The notes under the pieces: generated by a model
The model's input: only the letters and a program-made list of their open reading frames with translations
Databases searched by the model: none
What the model was told of the DNA's origin: nothing
Position numbers and translations under genes: made by a program
Shown: one piece after another, positions 25,372-34,534 of the stretch
How the letters are laid out: the number at the start of each line of letters is the position of its first letter
Position numbering within the stretch: position 1 is the stretch's first letter
Origin: an uncultured Eubacteriales bacterium
GTDB lineage: Bacteria; Bacillota; Clostridia; Oscillospirales; Oscillospiraceae
Length of the DNA: 64,000 nt
Direction: 5' to 3'
NCBI GenBank assembly: GCA_900540545.1
Contig: UQGJ01000005.1
Location: 62,001 to 126,000 of the forward strand

Positions 25372-26519
25372 CAAGAAAAATGGTGTCCAGCAAAGGTGGG
25401 CAGGAAGGTCTCCGTGTCGCTCCGGCCCAGGAAAAAGTCCAGCACCCGGCGGACCAGGGGATTGGAACAGACGGTATCGTCGTGGGCGGAGTCGGCGTAG
25501 AGCAGATAGGTCTCCCCCACCAACTCCTTACCCACATAGAAGGACAGGCTGCCCGCGATCTCCCCCGCCGCCACCGGCGCGGCAACCCGGTCGGGCAGCA
25601 TCACCTCTGCCCGGACGGTCTCCCCCTCCTTGGCGGGGTAAAATACGTCCCCGGCGGTGCGGACCCGGACGAAGCGGACCAGACTGCCGTCCACAGGGAG
25701 GGTGCGGAAGTCCCGGCCTGCGGTGACCAGGACCTGGCGGGGATAGGTCTCGAAGCCGTAGTCAAAAAGGGCGGCGTGGTCCTTCCAGTCGTCGGGGTCG
25801 TTGAGGGTGACGCAGAGCAGGAGCTGCCCGTCCCGCCGGGCACAGGACACCAGAGTCCGGCCCGCCATCTGGGTATAGCCCGTCTTCATGCCCTCACAGC
25901 CCTCGTACAGGGTCAGCAGCTTGTTGTGGTTGGTGAAGGTCCGGGTGCCCAGGGTGATGGATTTGGTGCCCACGATTTTGGAGACCGTATCGTTGTCCAT
26001 GCAGGCTTTCGCCAGCAGGGCCATGTCGTAGGCGGTGGAGTAGTGGGCGTCATCGTTGAGGCCGTTGGGGTTGGCGAAGTGGCTGTCTGCCATGCCCAGG
26101 CTTTCGGCCCGCTGGTTCATCCAGTCCACGAAGGTCTCCACGTCCCCGGCGCAGTGCCGGGCCACGGCCAGGGCCGCGTCGTTGCCGGAGTGGAGCAGCA
26201 GGCCGTAGAGCAGGGCCTCCAGGGTGACGGTCTCCCCCACCTTCAGGTACATGGAGGAACCCTCGGTGAGGGTGTCCTCCCGAGTGATGGTCACCGGCTC
26301 GGCCAAATCGTCCATGGCCTCCGCCGCCACCAGGGCGGTCATCAGCTTGGTGGTGCTGGCGATGAGCCGCCGGGTGTGGGCGTCCTTTTCGTAGAGGATG
26401 CGCCCGCTGTCCGCGTCCACTAGGATGGCGGAGGCGGCAGAGAGGTCCGGGGCGGCGAGGACCCCCAGGGGCTGGCACAGCAGAAAAACGGCCAGAAGGG
26501 CCGTAAAAAGTCGTTTCAC
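25371..26519 (-). CDS. D-alanyl-D-alanine carboxypeptidase (PBP5 family)
   Basis: This 382-residue secreted enzyme trims the terminal D-Ala of peptidoglycan stems. It has a signal peptide (residues 1-22, cleavage after VLA), the active-site SxxK as STTK (Ser55, Lys58), SGN near 110 and KTG in MKTGYT near 215, then a beta-rich C-terminal PBP5_C domain. Its end DFFLGRSDTETF does not show a clear amphipathic anchor. The GTG start has GAGGTGA 6 nt upstream. Being next to ytfJ it could be the sporulation DacF type, but that is inference. Confidence 0.93.
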   Translation of the reverse strand: MKRLFTALLAVFLLCQPLGVLAAPDLSAASAILVDADSGRILYEKDAHTRRLIASTTKLMTALVAAEAMDDLAEPVTITREDTLTEGSSMYLKVGETVTLEALLYGLLLHSGNDAALAVARHCAGDVETFVDWMNQRAESLGMADSHFANPNGLNDDAHYSTAYDMALLAKACMDNDTVSKIVGTKSITLGTRTFTNHNKLLTLYEGCEGMKTGYTQMAGRTLVSCARRDGQLLLCVTLNDPDDWKDHAALFDYGFETYPRQVLVTAGRDFRTLPVDGSLVRFVRVRTAGDVFYPAKEGETVRAEVMLPDRVAAPVAAGEIAGSLSFYVGKELVGETYLLYADSAHDDTVCSNPLVRRVLDFFLGRSDTETFLPTFAGHHFS

Positions 26520-26560
26520 AAGGCGTCACCTCAAACACAGAGATGACACTAGTATGGGAC

Positions 26561-26974
26561 TTAGAAGACGTCTTTATCCCCGTTTTTATTTTTGTCCAGG
26601 TAGCCGGTGACCTTGTCAAACATCTCGGGCACCAGCTCCACCACCCGGTCCACGGTGTTGCCCGGCGGGGGCGCCACGGGCAGGAGCTTGACGCTGTCGC
26701 CCTTGACGATGAGGAAGGCCACGGGGGCGATCTTGACCCCAGCGGCGCTGCCGCCGCCGAAGCCGTTTTCGTCGTCGGGCTTCTGGGTCTTGGTGGCGTA
26801 GTCCGCGCCGCCGGAGCCGAAGCCGAAGGACAGCTTGGACACGGGAATGAGGGTGATGCCGTCGTCGGTGCGGATAGGGGTGCCGATGATGGTATTGACG
26901 TCCACCATCTCCCGAATCTTCTGCATGGTGGTGGACATGAGGTCGCCGATGGGATGATTCTTTTCCATGGTCAT
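26561..26974 (-). CDS. ytfJ: GerW/YtfJ family sporulation protein
   Basis: This 137-residue protein has the family core GDLMSTTMQKIREMVDVNTIIGTPI, then IPVSKLSFGFGSGG and VKIAPVAFLIVKGD. YtfJ/GerW is a spore protein needed for normal germination in Bacillus. It overlaps the DUF2953 stop by four bases, the same ytfI-ytfJ pairing as in B. subtilis. It is one of the clearest signs that the organism can sporulate. Confidence 0.92.
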   Translation of the reverse strand: MTMEKNHPIGDLMSTTMQKIREMVDVNTIIGTPIRTDDGITLIPVSKLSFGFGSGGADYATKTQKPDDENGFGGGSAAGVKIAPVAFLIVKGDSVKLLPVAPPPGNTVDRVVELVPEMFDKVTGYLDKNKNGDKDVF

Positions 26975-27591
26975 ACCGCCTCTTTCTGTTTCGATTGGGT
27001 CTGTTTTTTGTGATTCATCAAAATCTTCAGGGCCCGGAAGCCCAGGGTCAGCGTCAACGCGGCGCCCTGCCCGATGGTCATGGAGACCGCCGCGGTGAGG
27101 GCCACGGCGGGGCTGGTCCGGTCGAAATCCAGCGCGGTGCGGATTTTACGCTCTTTTACATTGAAATTATGCTCCAGAAGGGGGACCGCCATACCCAGGA
27201 TGGCGTTGGCGCCGCCGTAGGCCATGGCGGCGTCCGCCGGGTCGGGGCAGGCCACGGTGAGGTCCAGGTCCAGCCGGTCGATGCGGATTTTTCGCTTGAA
27301 TCTGCCCGCCGCGTCGGCCACCAGGGGCAGGAACTGCTTGAGCAGGTCCAGAGAGCCGCCCTCCTTTTTGGCCGGTTCCGTATACGGCTTGGGCGGGGCC
27401 GGGGGCTTCTCGGTTTGCTTTTTCGGCTTCTTTTTGCGGGGCTTCAGGGGGAACAGCGTGAAGCGGAAGGCCCCCAGGCGCAGCCGCACCACCAACCCAG
27501 CCGCGGAGTAATCCACGATGCCGCCCACCCGGACCAGGGACAGCAGCAAAAGGAGGACCAGGATCACGCCGGTGACGATCAGCGCCCTCAT
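26971..27591 (-). CDS. DUF2953 (YtfI-like) membrane-anchored protein
   Basis: This 206-residue protein has one N-terminal membrane helix (LIVTGVILVLLLLLSLVRVGG), a Lys/Pro-rich stretch (KPRKKKPKKQTEKPPAPP) and a DUF2953 domain with RIDRLDLDLTVACPDPADAAMAYGGANA. Its job is unknown; its pairing with ytfJ suggests a sporulation role. It starts 4 nt before the end of scpB's stop region and overlaps ytfJ by four bases. Confidence 0.85.
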   Translation of the reverse strand: MRALIVTGVILVLLLLLSLVRVGGIVDYSAAGLVVRLRLGAFRFTLFPLKPRKKKPKKQTEKPPAPPKPYTEPAKKEGGSLDLLKQFLPLVADAAGRFKRKIRIDRLDLDLTVACPDPADAAMAYGGANAILGMAVPLLEHNFNVKERKIRTALDFDRTSPAVALTAAVSMTIGQGAALTLTLGFRALKILMNHKKQTQSKQKEAV

Positions 27592-27595
27592 GGTC

Positions 27596-28312
27596 TCACT
27601 CCCCCGCCGGGGCCGGTTCCACGGCCTCCGGGACGGCCTCTGGGGCCTCCTCCCTGCCGGCGTTTTCCGCCGCCGCCAGCTCTTCCGCGGCGGCCAAAAG
27701 TTCCTCGTCGGTGAGGGGCGGCTCCCCCTCCTGCTCCTGGCTGGCCCGAAGCTTTTCGATGGCCGACTGCATCTCCAGCGTGATTTGCCCGTCCTCGGCG
27801 GTGGCACTGGGCAACTCGGGCAGCTCCTCCAGGCTGGACAGGCCGAAGGACCGCAGGAAGGTGGGGGTGGTGCGGTACAGGATGGGGCGGCCCGGCACAG
27901 CCAGACGGCCGCACTCCTCGATCAATTCCCGGTCCATGAGCAGACCCACGGTATAGGAGCTGTCCACGCCCCGGACCTGGTCCACGTAGGCCCGGGTGGT
28001 GGGCTGGTAGTAGGCGATGATGGCCAGGACCTCCAGGGCCGGCGGGGAGAGCTTGGCGGGCTTGCGGCTTTCAAAGGTCTTGCGGATGAGGTCGGCGTAC
28101 TCCGGCGCGGAGCAGAGCTGATAGCTGGTGTCCATCTTCACCAGCCGGATGCCCCGGCGCTCGTAGCTGTAATAGTCCATCAGCTTTTTCGCCACGGAGT
28201 CCGCCGTCTCCCGGTCGATTTCCAGGGACATGCAGATGCGCTCCACGCCCACCGGCTCGCCGGCGGCGAAGAGGATGCCCTCCATGGCGGATTCGATTTC
28301 TTTCAGGTCCAT
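27596..28312 (-). CDS. scpB: Segregation and condensation protein B
   Basis: This 238-residue kleisin-associated winged-helix protein works with ScpA and SMC in chromosome compaction. Recognisable parts are MDLKEIESAMEGILFAAGEPV, LSPPALEVLAIIAYYQPTTR and the RPILYRTTPTFLRSFGLSSL C-terminal helix region. The last 50 residues are an acidic Glu/Ala-rich tail longer than in B. subtilis. A GC-rich hairpin (about 28332-28352) sits in the 58-nt gap to scpA. Confidence 0.94.
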   Translation of the reverse strand: MDLKEIESAMEGILFAAGEPVGVERICMSLEIDRETADSVAKKLMDYYSYERRGIRLVKMDTSYQLCSAPEYADLIRKTFESRKPAKLSPPALEVLAIIAYYQPTTRAYVDQVRGVDSSYTVGLLMDRELIEECGRLAVPGRPILYRTTPTFLRSFGLSSLEELPELPSATAEDGQITLEMQSAIEKLRASQEQEGEPPLTDEELLAAAEELAAAENAGREEAPEAVPEAVEPAPAGE

Positions 28313-28370
28313 TGGGTGTCCCGTCCTTTGCGGGCGGCCGCGGGCCGCCCTTCCGATTTGCCTTTGGGGA

Positions 28371-29171
28371 TCAATATGCGTCGGTGGAGAACTCCAGGCT
28401 GTCGTCTCCCCCGCCGGTACAGGTCACGGTGCAGTCGGTGTCGGTACCCGCCAAACGGATGCGCTTGGCCTTGCACAGCTCCAGCACGGCGATGAAGGTG
28501 GCCACCACCTCGGAGCGGCTGCGGTTGCCGGAAAACAGGGCGCGGAACCGGGTGACGCCGAATTTCAGCAGGCGGTTGATGAGCTCGCTGGCCTTGTCGG
28601 CCACCGGGTAGGGCTCCCGGCCAACGATGCCCTCGAAGGCGGCCAGGGCCGGGGGCATCTGGTTGCCCATCCGCTCCCGGACGGCCACCATGGCCTTGCG
28701 GAGGTCGTCCTTCTGGTGGACGTAGCGGTAGGTCTTGTTGACGGGCAGGTGCTCCGGGACCTTGGGGATATAGTCCCGGCCCAGGTTGTAGCGGTCGGCG
28801 AACTCCGGGACCACGGCCTTGATTTTCATGTAGTTCTCATGGCGCTGGTGGGCCTCCAAAGAGGCGATGAGCTGTTCCATCTCGGAGAGGGCCTCCTCGT
28901 CGTGGATGGACAGGAGCATCCGGGACTTGATGAAGATGAGCTGGGCGGCCATGGCGGCGAATTCGCTGGCCACCTCCAGGTCTAGCTTCTTCCGCCGATC
29001 CATCCAGGCCAGGTACTGGTCCAGGATGACGGAGAGCTGGATGTCCTTGATCTCCATTTTGTTTTTCGCCAGCAGGGCCAGGATCAGGTCCAGAGGGCCG
29101 TTGAAGTCCTCCATGGCCTCCTCGGCCTTGGTCCGGACCACGCCGGGCAGATGATAGATGGGGGCGTCCAA
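28371..29171 (-). CDS. scpA: Segregation and condensation protein A (kleisin)
   Basis: This 266-residue kleisin bridges the SMC head domains. It contains FNGPLDLILALLAKNKMEIKDI near residue 23 and EFAAMAAQLIFIKSRMLL, the two best conserved blocks, and a C-terminal winged-helix segment with SEVVATFIAVLELCKAKRI. The TTG start is preceded by AGGAGG at 7 nt. It follows the M50 protease by 19 nt and precedes scpB. Confidence 0.94.
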   Translation of the reverse strand: MDAPIYHLPGVVRTKAEEAMEDFNGPLDLILALLAKNKMEIKDIQLSVILDQYLAWMDRRKKLDLEVASEFAAMAAQLIFIKSRMLLSIHDEEALSEMEQLIASLEAHQRHENYMKIKAVVPEFADRYNLGRDYIPKVPEHLPVNKTYRYVHQKDDLRKAMVAVRERMGNQMPPALAAFEGIVGREPYPVADKASELINRLLKFGVTRFRALFSGNRSRSEVVATFIAVLELCKAKRIRLAGTDTDCTVTCTGGGDDSLEFSTDAY

Positions 29172-29190
29172 TGCTCCGCCTCCTTTCCGG

Positions 29191-29883
29191 TCAAATCAAT
29201 TTGAGGACCCAGCCGGACCCGCTGAGCAGCAGGTCCATGACCCAGTTCCGGGCGATGGTCAGCGGCGTGCTGAACACGTCGAACAGGCCGAACAACAGCA
29301 GGCCCATCAAGATCAGCATACCGATGCGCTCGTATTTCCAGAGGGTATAGGTCACCTTGTCGGGCAGAAAGCCCTCCACCACCTTGGAGCCGTCCAGGGG
29401 CGGGAAGGGGATCAGGTTGAAGAGGCCCAGGCCGATATTCAGGACCAGCAGGGTCCCGAAGAATTGCAACAGGCCCACGGCCAGATTCCCGGTGACACGG
29501 CCGGTCATCGCCAGCCCGTAGACCAGGGTATAAAAGACGGCGCTGATATAGGCGAAGATAAAATTGGACACGGGACCCGCCAGGGCGGTGACGGCCATGC
29601 CGGTCTTGGGGTGCTTGAAATACCGGGCGTCCACCGGCACGGGTTTGGCCCAGCCGAAGCCGGCAATCAACATCATCACGGTCCCCATCAGGTCCAGGTG
29701 GCGCAGGGGGTTCAGGGACAGGCGGTGCTGTTCCTTGGCGGTGGGGTCCCCCAGGGCGTAGGCCGCCAGCCCGTGGCTGACCTCGTGGACGGTAAGGCAG
29801 AGCAAAACGGCCACCATGCGGATGACGGTCTCCAGCAGGCCCATCCAATCCATATTCTGCGTGAATTGAGAAAAATCAGTCAA
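29191..29883 (-). CDS. Site-2 protease family (M50) membrane metallopeptidase
   Basis: This 230-residue intramembrane protease has the zinc motif HEVSHG in the first membrane helix and NLIPFPPLDGSKV, the second zinc-binding motif, near residue 160. Six membrane segments are likely. This YwhC/Rip-like subgroup lies just upstream of scpA in many Clostridia; its substrate is unknown. The TTG start has AGGAGG at 7 nt. It is a different subgroup from the SpoIVFB-like M50 at 44.6 kb. Confidence 0.92.
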   Translation of the reverse strand: MTDFSQFTQNMDWMGLLETVIRMVAVLLCLTVHEVSHGLAAYALGDPTAKEQHRLSLNPLRHLDLMGTVMMLIAGFGWAKPVPVDARYFKHPKTGMAVTALAGPVSNFIFAYISAVFYTLVYGLAMTGRVTGNLAVGLLQFFGTLLVLNIGLGLFNLIPFPPLDGSKVVEGFLPDKVTYTLWKYERIGMLILMGLLLFGLFDVFSTPLTIARNWVMDLLLSGSGWVLKLI

Positions 29884-29895
29884 GTGGGGGCCTCC

Positions 29896-30588
29896 TTATG
29901 CCAGAAGTTTGGCCCGGAGGGCCTCCAGCTCGGCGTTGGTGAGTCCGATGGCGCGGAGATAGTCGGGCACAGAGCCGTACCGCTCCGCCAGCAGGTCCAT
30001 GCAGGTCTCCATGTATGCCCGCTTGGACAGCCCGGCGTAGGCGGGCATCTCCGCCCAGGAGGCTTTGAGCCGGGAGATCAGCTCCTCCAGATAGGTCTCG
30101 GATACCTGGTAGTCGGCCAAAATGTCGGCCCGGCCCACCCCGACCAGGGAGAGCAGCAGCATGGCGGTCATGCCGGTGCGGTCCTTGCCCGCCGTGCAGT
30201 GGAACAGGACCCCGCCGGGGGCCGCCGCAATCAGCCGCAGGACGGCGCAGATGCCTACCTTGCGCTCCAGGACCCCGAAATACCCCCGGCCCACGTCGGC
30301 TTCCAGATTGGGCAGCATATCGCCCCCGGCCAGGGACACGTGGTGATAGGTGAACTGGGGCAGGGCGGCCAACTGGTCCGGACGCTGCCGGACCTCCTCC
30401 CCGCTGCGCAGGTCGATGATGGTGGTCACATCCCGGTCCAGCAGCCACTGAAGGTCAGCTTCGGACAGCCCGGTGGGGGTGTCCCCCCGGAACAGCCGCT
30501 CCCAGGCGGTGACCCGGCCGTCCGCCGTGGGGTAGCCGCCCAGGTCCCGCAGATTCACCATATTACCAAGGGCCACACGCCGCAGCAT
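29896..30588 (-). CDS. Tyrosine-protein phosphatase (Y_phosphatase3 type)
   Basis: This 230-residue protein has the catalytic P-loop HCTAGKDRTG (Cys near residue 120) and the family opening NMVNLRDLGGYPTADGR. These atypical dual-specificity-like phosphatases include enzymes active on phosphotyrosine and phosphoinositides. GGAGG lies 7 nt before the ATG at 30588. It is the last but two in the run from the FAH gene, but a terminator between them suggests its own promoter. Confidence 0.9.
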   Translation of the reverse strand: MLRRVALGNMVNLRDLGGYPTADGRVTAWERLFRGDTPTGLSEADLQWLLDRDVTTIIDLRSGEEVRQRPDQLAALPQFTYHHVSLAGGDMLPNLEADVGRGYFGVLERKVGICAVLRLIAAAPGGVLFHCTAGKDRTGMTAMLLLSLVGVGRADILADYQVSETYLEELISRLKASWAEMPAYAGLSKRAYMETCMDLLAERYGSVPDYLRAIGLTNAELEALRAKLLA

Positions 30589-30642
30589 GGAACCGCCTCC
30601 CAATTTCCGAATGATTTATTATAGCAAATCCGGCAGGAAAAC

Positions 30643-30676
30643 ACAAGCAGAGGCGGAGCGCTCCGCCTCTGCTTGT
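30643..30676 (-). terminator. Terminator after FAH-family gene
   Basis: A perfect 34-bp palindrome (17-bp arms, ACAAGCAGAGG at the outer end) lies 10 nt after the stop codon and is followed on the minus strand by GTTTTCC. It should end the tig-to-FAH transcript. Confidence 0.8.
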
Positions 30677-30686
30677 CTGTATGGAC

Positions 30687-31445
30687 TCACACGATATGGT
30701 TCCGCAGGACGCCAATGCCCTCGATCTCCACCTCCACGGTGTCGCCGGGGCGCATGGGGCCGATGCCGGCGGGGGTGCCGGTGGTGACCACGTCTCCGGG
30801 GGCCAGAGTCATGCTGGCTGTGATAAATTCCACCATCTCGGGTATCTTGGTCATGAACAGGCTGGTGCGGGAGGACTGGACCGTATTCCCGTTGAGCCGG
30901 GTCTCTATTTTCAGGTCCGTGGGGTCCACCTCGTCGGTGAGGACGGGGCCCATGGGAGCGAAGCCGTCCATGCACTTGCCCCGGGTCCACTGGCCGTCCC
31001 CCTTCTGGATGTCCCGGGCGGTGACGTCGTTGAGGACGGTGAAGCCCAGGATGTAGCTCCAGGCGTCGGCGGCCTTCACGTCCTTGGCCTCCCGCTTCAT
31101 CACGAAGGCCAGCTCCCCCTCGTAGTCCAGGCGCTGGACGAAGGCCGGGGCGTGGACCTCCCCCTCCGGGCGGTTGACGCAGTTGGGGGTCTTGATGAAC
31201 AGGATGGGGGTCTCCGGGACCCCCTCCCCCATCTCCTCGGCGTGGTCCCGGTAGTTCTTGCCCAGGCAGACGATTTTTCCCGGCTCGCTGGGGGCCAGGA
31301 GGGTGCAGTCCGACAGGGCCCAGGTCTTGCCGTCGTAATACTCGGTGTCCCCGGCGTAGGGCGGGTATTTCAGAGTATGGACGGCATCCCCGTCCAACAC
31401 GCCCCAGCGGGTCTTGCCCATATGTTCCACGCGCACGTATTTCAT
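30687..31445 (-). CDS. Fumarylacetoacetate hydrolase-family protein
   Basis: This 252-residue protein has the FAH domain with the metal-binding carboxylates in LDYEGELAFV and the motif ARDIQKGDGQWTRGKCMDGFAPMGP. GKIVCLGKNYRDHAEEMG opens the domain. Family members hydrolyse or decarboxylate 2-oxo acids (fumarylpyruvate, oxaloacetate); the specific substrate is not evident. It overlaps engB by four bases (ATGA), an unexpected metabolic addition to the lon-engB cluster. Confidence 0.9.
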   Translation of the reverse strand: MKYVRVEHMGKTRWGVLDGDAVHTLKYPPYAGDTEYYDGKTWALSDCTLLAPSEPGKIVCLGKNYRDHAEEMGEGVPETPILFIKTPNCVNRPEGEVHAPAFVQRLDYEGELAFVMKREAKDVKAADAWSYILGFTVLNDVTARDIQKGDGQWTRGKCMDGFAPMGPVLTDEVDPTDLKIETRLNGNTVQSSRTSLFMTKIPEMVEFITASMTLAPGDVVTTGTPAGIGPMRPGDTVEVEIEGIGVLRNHIV

Positions 31446-32041
31446 TTCAAGCCCTCCCCTACATGGTCGGCGATCTCGCCCAGCAGGCGCTCCCGCCCCT
31501 CCCCTTTCTCGGCGGAAAAGGGGATGATCTTTACGGCTTCGTCCAGTTCCAGGGTGTCCCGGATGCGCTGGAGGTTTGGCTCGATCTCGCTCTTTTTCAG
31601 CTTGTCCAGCTTGTTGGCGATGACCAGGAAGGGCTTTCCCGTGGCCTTGAACCACTCCCCCATGGTGCAGTCGTCCGCGGTGGGCTTGTGGCGGGCGTCC
31701 ACGATCATGCAGCCCAGGGTCATGAGCTCCGGCTCGTCGAACCAGGTCTGGATGAGCCTGCCCCAGCGGGCCTTCTCCGCCTGGGAGACCTTGGCGTAGC
31801 CGTAGCCCGGCAGGTCCACCAGATAGAACTTGCCGTCGATTTTGAAGTAGTTGATATGGATGGTCTTTCCCGGAGAATTGCCCACCCGGGCGAAGTTCTT
31901 CCGGTTCAGGATGCGGTTGATAACAGAGGATTTTCCCACGTTGGACCGGCCGGAAAAGACGATTTGGGGCAGACCGTCCCGGGGGAAGTCCTCCCGTTTG
32001 GCCGCGGAGCGGATGAACTCCGCGTTTTGCAGGTTGATCAT
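31442..32041 (-). CDS. engB: Ribosome biogenesis GTP-binding protein YsxC/EngB
   Basis: This 199-residue GTPase acts in 50S subunit assembly. G1 is GRSNVGKSS (near residue 31), G3 is DLPGYGYA, and G4 is NKLDK (near 142). The start [13 protein letters not shown] is the family opening. It follows lon by 12 nt, the lon-ysxC order of Bacillus. Confidence 0.96.
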   Translation of the reverse strand: MINLQNAEFIRSAAKREDFPRDGLPQIVFSGRSNVGKSSVINRILNRKNFARVGNSPGKTIHINYFKIDGKFYLVDLPGYGYAKVSQAEKARWGRLIQTWFDEPELMTLGCMIVDARHKPTADDCTMGEWFKATGKPFLVIANKLDKLKKSEIEPNLQRIRDTLELDEAVKIIPFSAEKGEGRERLLGEIADHVGEGLK

Positions 32042-32053
32042 GGCCCTGCCTCC

Positions 32054-34462
32054 TTATTGTGTCAGATTCAGGCTGCGGTCCGCGCCCAGGCCGGGCAGGC
32101 CGCAGGGGTCCCAGTCCTGGGGGCCGGCCCCGGTCATACCGCACTCCAGGGCGGCGGCCAGGACCTGGTCCACGTGTTCCGCCGGAAGGAAGCGGAGGGC
32201 GGCGCGGACGCTCTGGTCGATTTCCTCCAAATCGGGCAGGTTGTCCGCCGGGAGGACCACGGTGGAGATGCCGTTGCGGAGGGCGGCCATGGTCTTTTCC
32301 TTCAGCCCGCCGATGGGCAGCACCCGGCCACGCAGGGTGATTTCCCCCGTCATGGCCACGTCCCGGCGCACCGGGGTCCCGGTGAGGGCCGAGACCATGG
32401 CGGTGGCGATGGAGACGCCGGCGGAGGGCCCGTCCTTGGGCACCGCCCCCTCCGGGAAGTGGACGTGGATGTCCTTGGTCTTGTAGAACTCGGCGTCCAC
32501 CCCCAACTGCTGGGCCCGGCCACGGATATAGGTGAGGGCGGCCCGGGCGGACTCCTTCATCACGTCGCCCAGGTTGCCGGTGAGCTCGATTTTGCCCGTG
32601 CCGGGGACCACGTTGACCTCCACCTGGAGCAGTTCGCCCCCCACGGAGGTCCAGGCCAGCCCGTTGACCACGCCGATTTGGGGCGTCCGCTCCCGCTTTT
32701 CCGGGTGATACCGCCGCACCCCCAGGTAGGATTCCACGTCGTCTCCCGTCAAGGAGACACACTTGACCCCATCTGTGACGATGCGCATGGCGGCCTTGCG
32801 GCAGAGGGCGGCCAGCTGCCGCTCCAGGACTCGGACGCCGGACTCCCTGGTGTAGCCCGTGATGATTTCCCGCAGGGCGTCGTCGGTGAGCCGGAGCTGG
32901 GATTTTTTCAGGCCGTGCCGCTTCAATTCCTTGGGCAGCAGATACCGCTTGGCGATTTGGAGCTTTTCCTCGTCGGTATAGCTGGTCAGCTCAATGACCT
33001 CCATCCGGTCCAGCAGGGGCCGGGGGATGGTGTCGGTGGTATTGGCGGTGGTGATGAAGAGGACCTCGGAGAGGTCAAAGGGCAGCTCCACGAAGTGGTC
33101 CCGGAAGGTGGCATTCTGCTCCCCGTCCAGGACCTCCAGCAGGGCCGAGGAGGGGTCCCCGTGGATGTCAGAGGCCAGCTTGTCTATCTCGTCCAACAGC
33201 AGTAAAGGATTTTTAGTTCCCGCCTGCCGCACCGCGTCGATGATGCGGCCGGGCATGGCCCCTACGTAGGTCTTCCGGTGGCCCCGAATCTCGGCCTCGT
33301 CGTGGATGCCGCCCAGGGAGATGCGGGCCATCTTACGGCCAGTGGCCCGGGCCACGGAGGAAGCGATGGAGGTCTTGCCCACGCCAGGCGGGCCCACCAA
33401 GCAGATGATTTGCCCCTTCAAGTCCGGGGCCAGCTGCTTGACGGCCAGGAATTCCAGGATGCGCTCCTTCACCTTGTCCAGGCCGTAGTGGTCCTGGTCC
33501 AGTATCTTGCGGGCGGCGGCCACGTTGAGCCGCTCTCTGGTCTCCCTGGTCCAGGGCAGCTCCAGGCAGACGTCCAGGTAGTTGCGGATGACGGTGGCCT
33601 CGGCGGAGCCAAAGGGCTGCTTGGCCAGCCGGGCCACCTCCTTGGTCAGCTTCTCCTCCACGGCGGGGGGCAACTTGGCCTTCTGGATGCGCGCCCGGTA
33701 GTCGGCGGTCTCGCTGTCGCCGCCCTCCCCCTCCCCCAGCTCGTTCTGGAGGACCTTGAGCTGTTCCCGGAGGTAGTAGTCCCGCTGGTTGCCCGCCATC
33801 TGCTCCCGGACCTTGGAAGCCATATCCCGCTCCAGCTCCAAGATCTCCAGCTCCCGGCGCAGGGCCTGGACCAGCTTCTCCAGCCGCCGGACCGGGCGCA
33901 GCTCCTCCAACACGGCCTGCTTCTCCCCCGCCCGCATGGGGATGTTCTGGGCAATATAATCGGCGATGTAGCCGGGGTCCTCGCTGGACATGATCTGGAT
34001 CAGCACGTCCCCGGTGAGGTTGGGGGACAGCTCAATGAACGCCTCGAACAGCTCATAGGTGCCCCGGATGAGGGCCTCGGTCTTGGGCGAGTTTTTCAGG
34101 TGGGCCGGCACCGCCAGGGTCTCCACCTGCCCCTCGAGAAAGGGCGTGGCCTGGTCCAGGGACACCAGGCGGCCCCGGGCGCTCCCCTCCACCATGACCC
34201 GCACGTTGTCGCCGGGCAGGCGCAGAATCTGCTTCACGTTGGAGATGGTGCCCACCGGGTAGAGGTCGGCCAGCCCCGGCTCCTCCACCGCCAGGTCCCG
34301 CTGGGAGACCAGGAAGATGGGGCGGCCGGAGGACATGGACTCGTCCAGGGCCTTGATGGAGCCCTCCCGGCCCACATCGAAGTGGAGCAGCATATTGGGG
34401 AAGATGGTCAGGCCCCGCAGGGCCAGGATGGGCATAGTCTCAGTGGGATTGATGGCTTTCAT
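32054..34462 (-). CDS. lon: ATP-dependent protease La (Lon)
   Basis: This 802-residue AAA+ serine protease degrades misfolded and regulatory proteins. Regions in order are the LAN substrate domain ([20 protein letters not shown]), the AAA+ module with Walker [10 protein letters not shown] and Walker [11 protein letters not shown], and the protease domain with the Ser in KDGPSAGVS and the Lys in PIGGLKEK. After the usual end there is a short Gly/Pro-rich tail. A hairpin with a TTTTCC tail lies just before its ribosome site (GGGAGGAAA). Confidence 0.96.
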   Translation of the reverse strand: MKAINPTETMPILALRGLTIFPNMLLHFDVGREGSIKALDESMSSGRPIFLVSQRDLAVEEPGLADLYPVGTISNVKQILRLPGDNVRVMVEGSARGRLVSLDQATPFLEGQVETLAVPAHLKNSPKTEALIRGTYELFEAFIELSPNLTGDVLIQIMSSEDPGYIADYIAQNIPMRAGEKQAVLEELRPVRRLEKLVQALRRELEILELERDMASKVREQMAGNQRDYYLREQLKVLQNELGEGEGGDSETADYRARIQKAKLPPAVEEKLTKEVARLAKQPFGSAEATVIRNYLDVCLELPWTRETRERLNVAAARKILDQDHYGLDKVKERILEFLAVKQLAPDLKGQIICLVGPPGVGKTSIASSVARATGRKMARISLGGIHDEAEIRGHRKTYVGAMPGRIIDAVRQAGTKNPLLLLDEIDKLASDIHGDPSSALLEVLDGEQNATFRDHFVELPFDLSEVLFITTANTTDTIPRPLLDRMEVIELTSYTDEEKLQIAKRYLLPKELKRHGLKKSQLRLTDDALREIITGYTRESGVRVLERQLAALCRKAAMRIVTDGVKCVSLTGDDVESYLGVRRYHPEKRERTPQIGVVNGLAWTSVGGELLQVEVNVVPGTGKIELTGNLGDVMKESARAALTYIRGRAQQLGVDAEFYKTKDIHVHFPEGAVPKDGPSAGVSIATAMVSALTGTPVRRDVAMTGEITLRGRVLPIGGLKEKTMAALRNGISTVVLPADNLPDLEEIDQSVRAALRFLPAEHVDQVLAAALECGMTGAGPQDWDPCGLPGLGADRSLNLTQ

Positions 34463-34486
34463 GGGGTTTCCTCCCTCGATGGAAAA

Positions 34487-34513
34487 CAGGGCGGGGCGAT
34501 ACGCCCCGCCCTG
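34487..34513 (-). terminator. Terminator-like hairpin between clpX and lon
   Basis: A perfect 12-bp stem (CAGGGCGGGGCG/CGCCCCGCCCTG, loop of three) is followed on the minus strand by TTTTCC and then the lon ribosome site. Same layout as 35876-35902. Confidence 0.7.
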
Positions 34514-34534
34514 CCGCGTCAGGTATTTACGGAT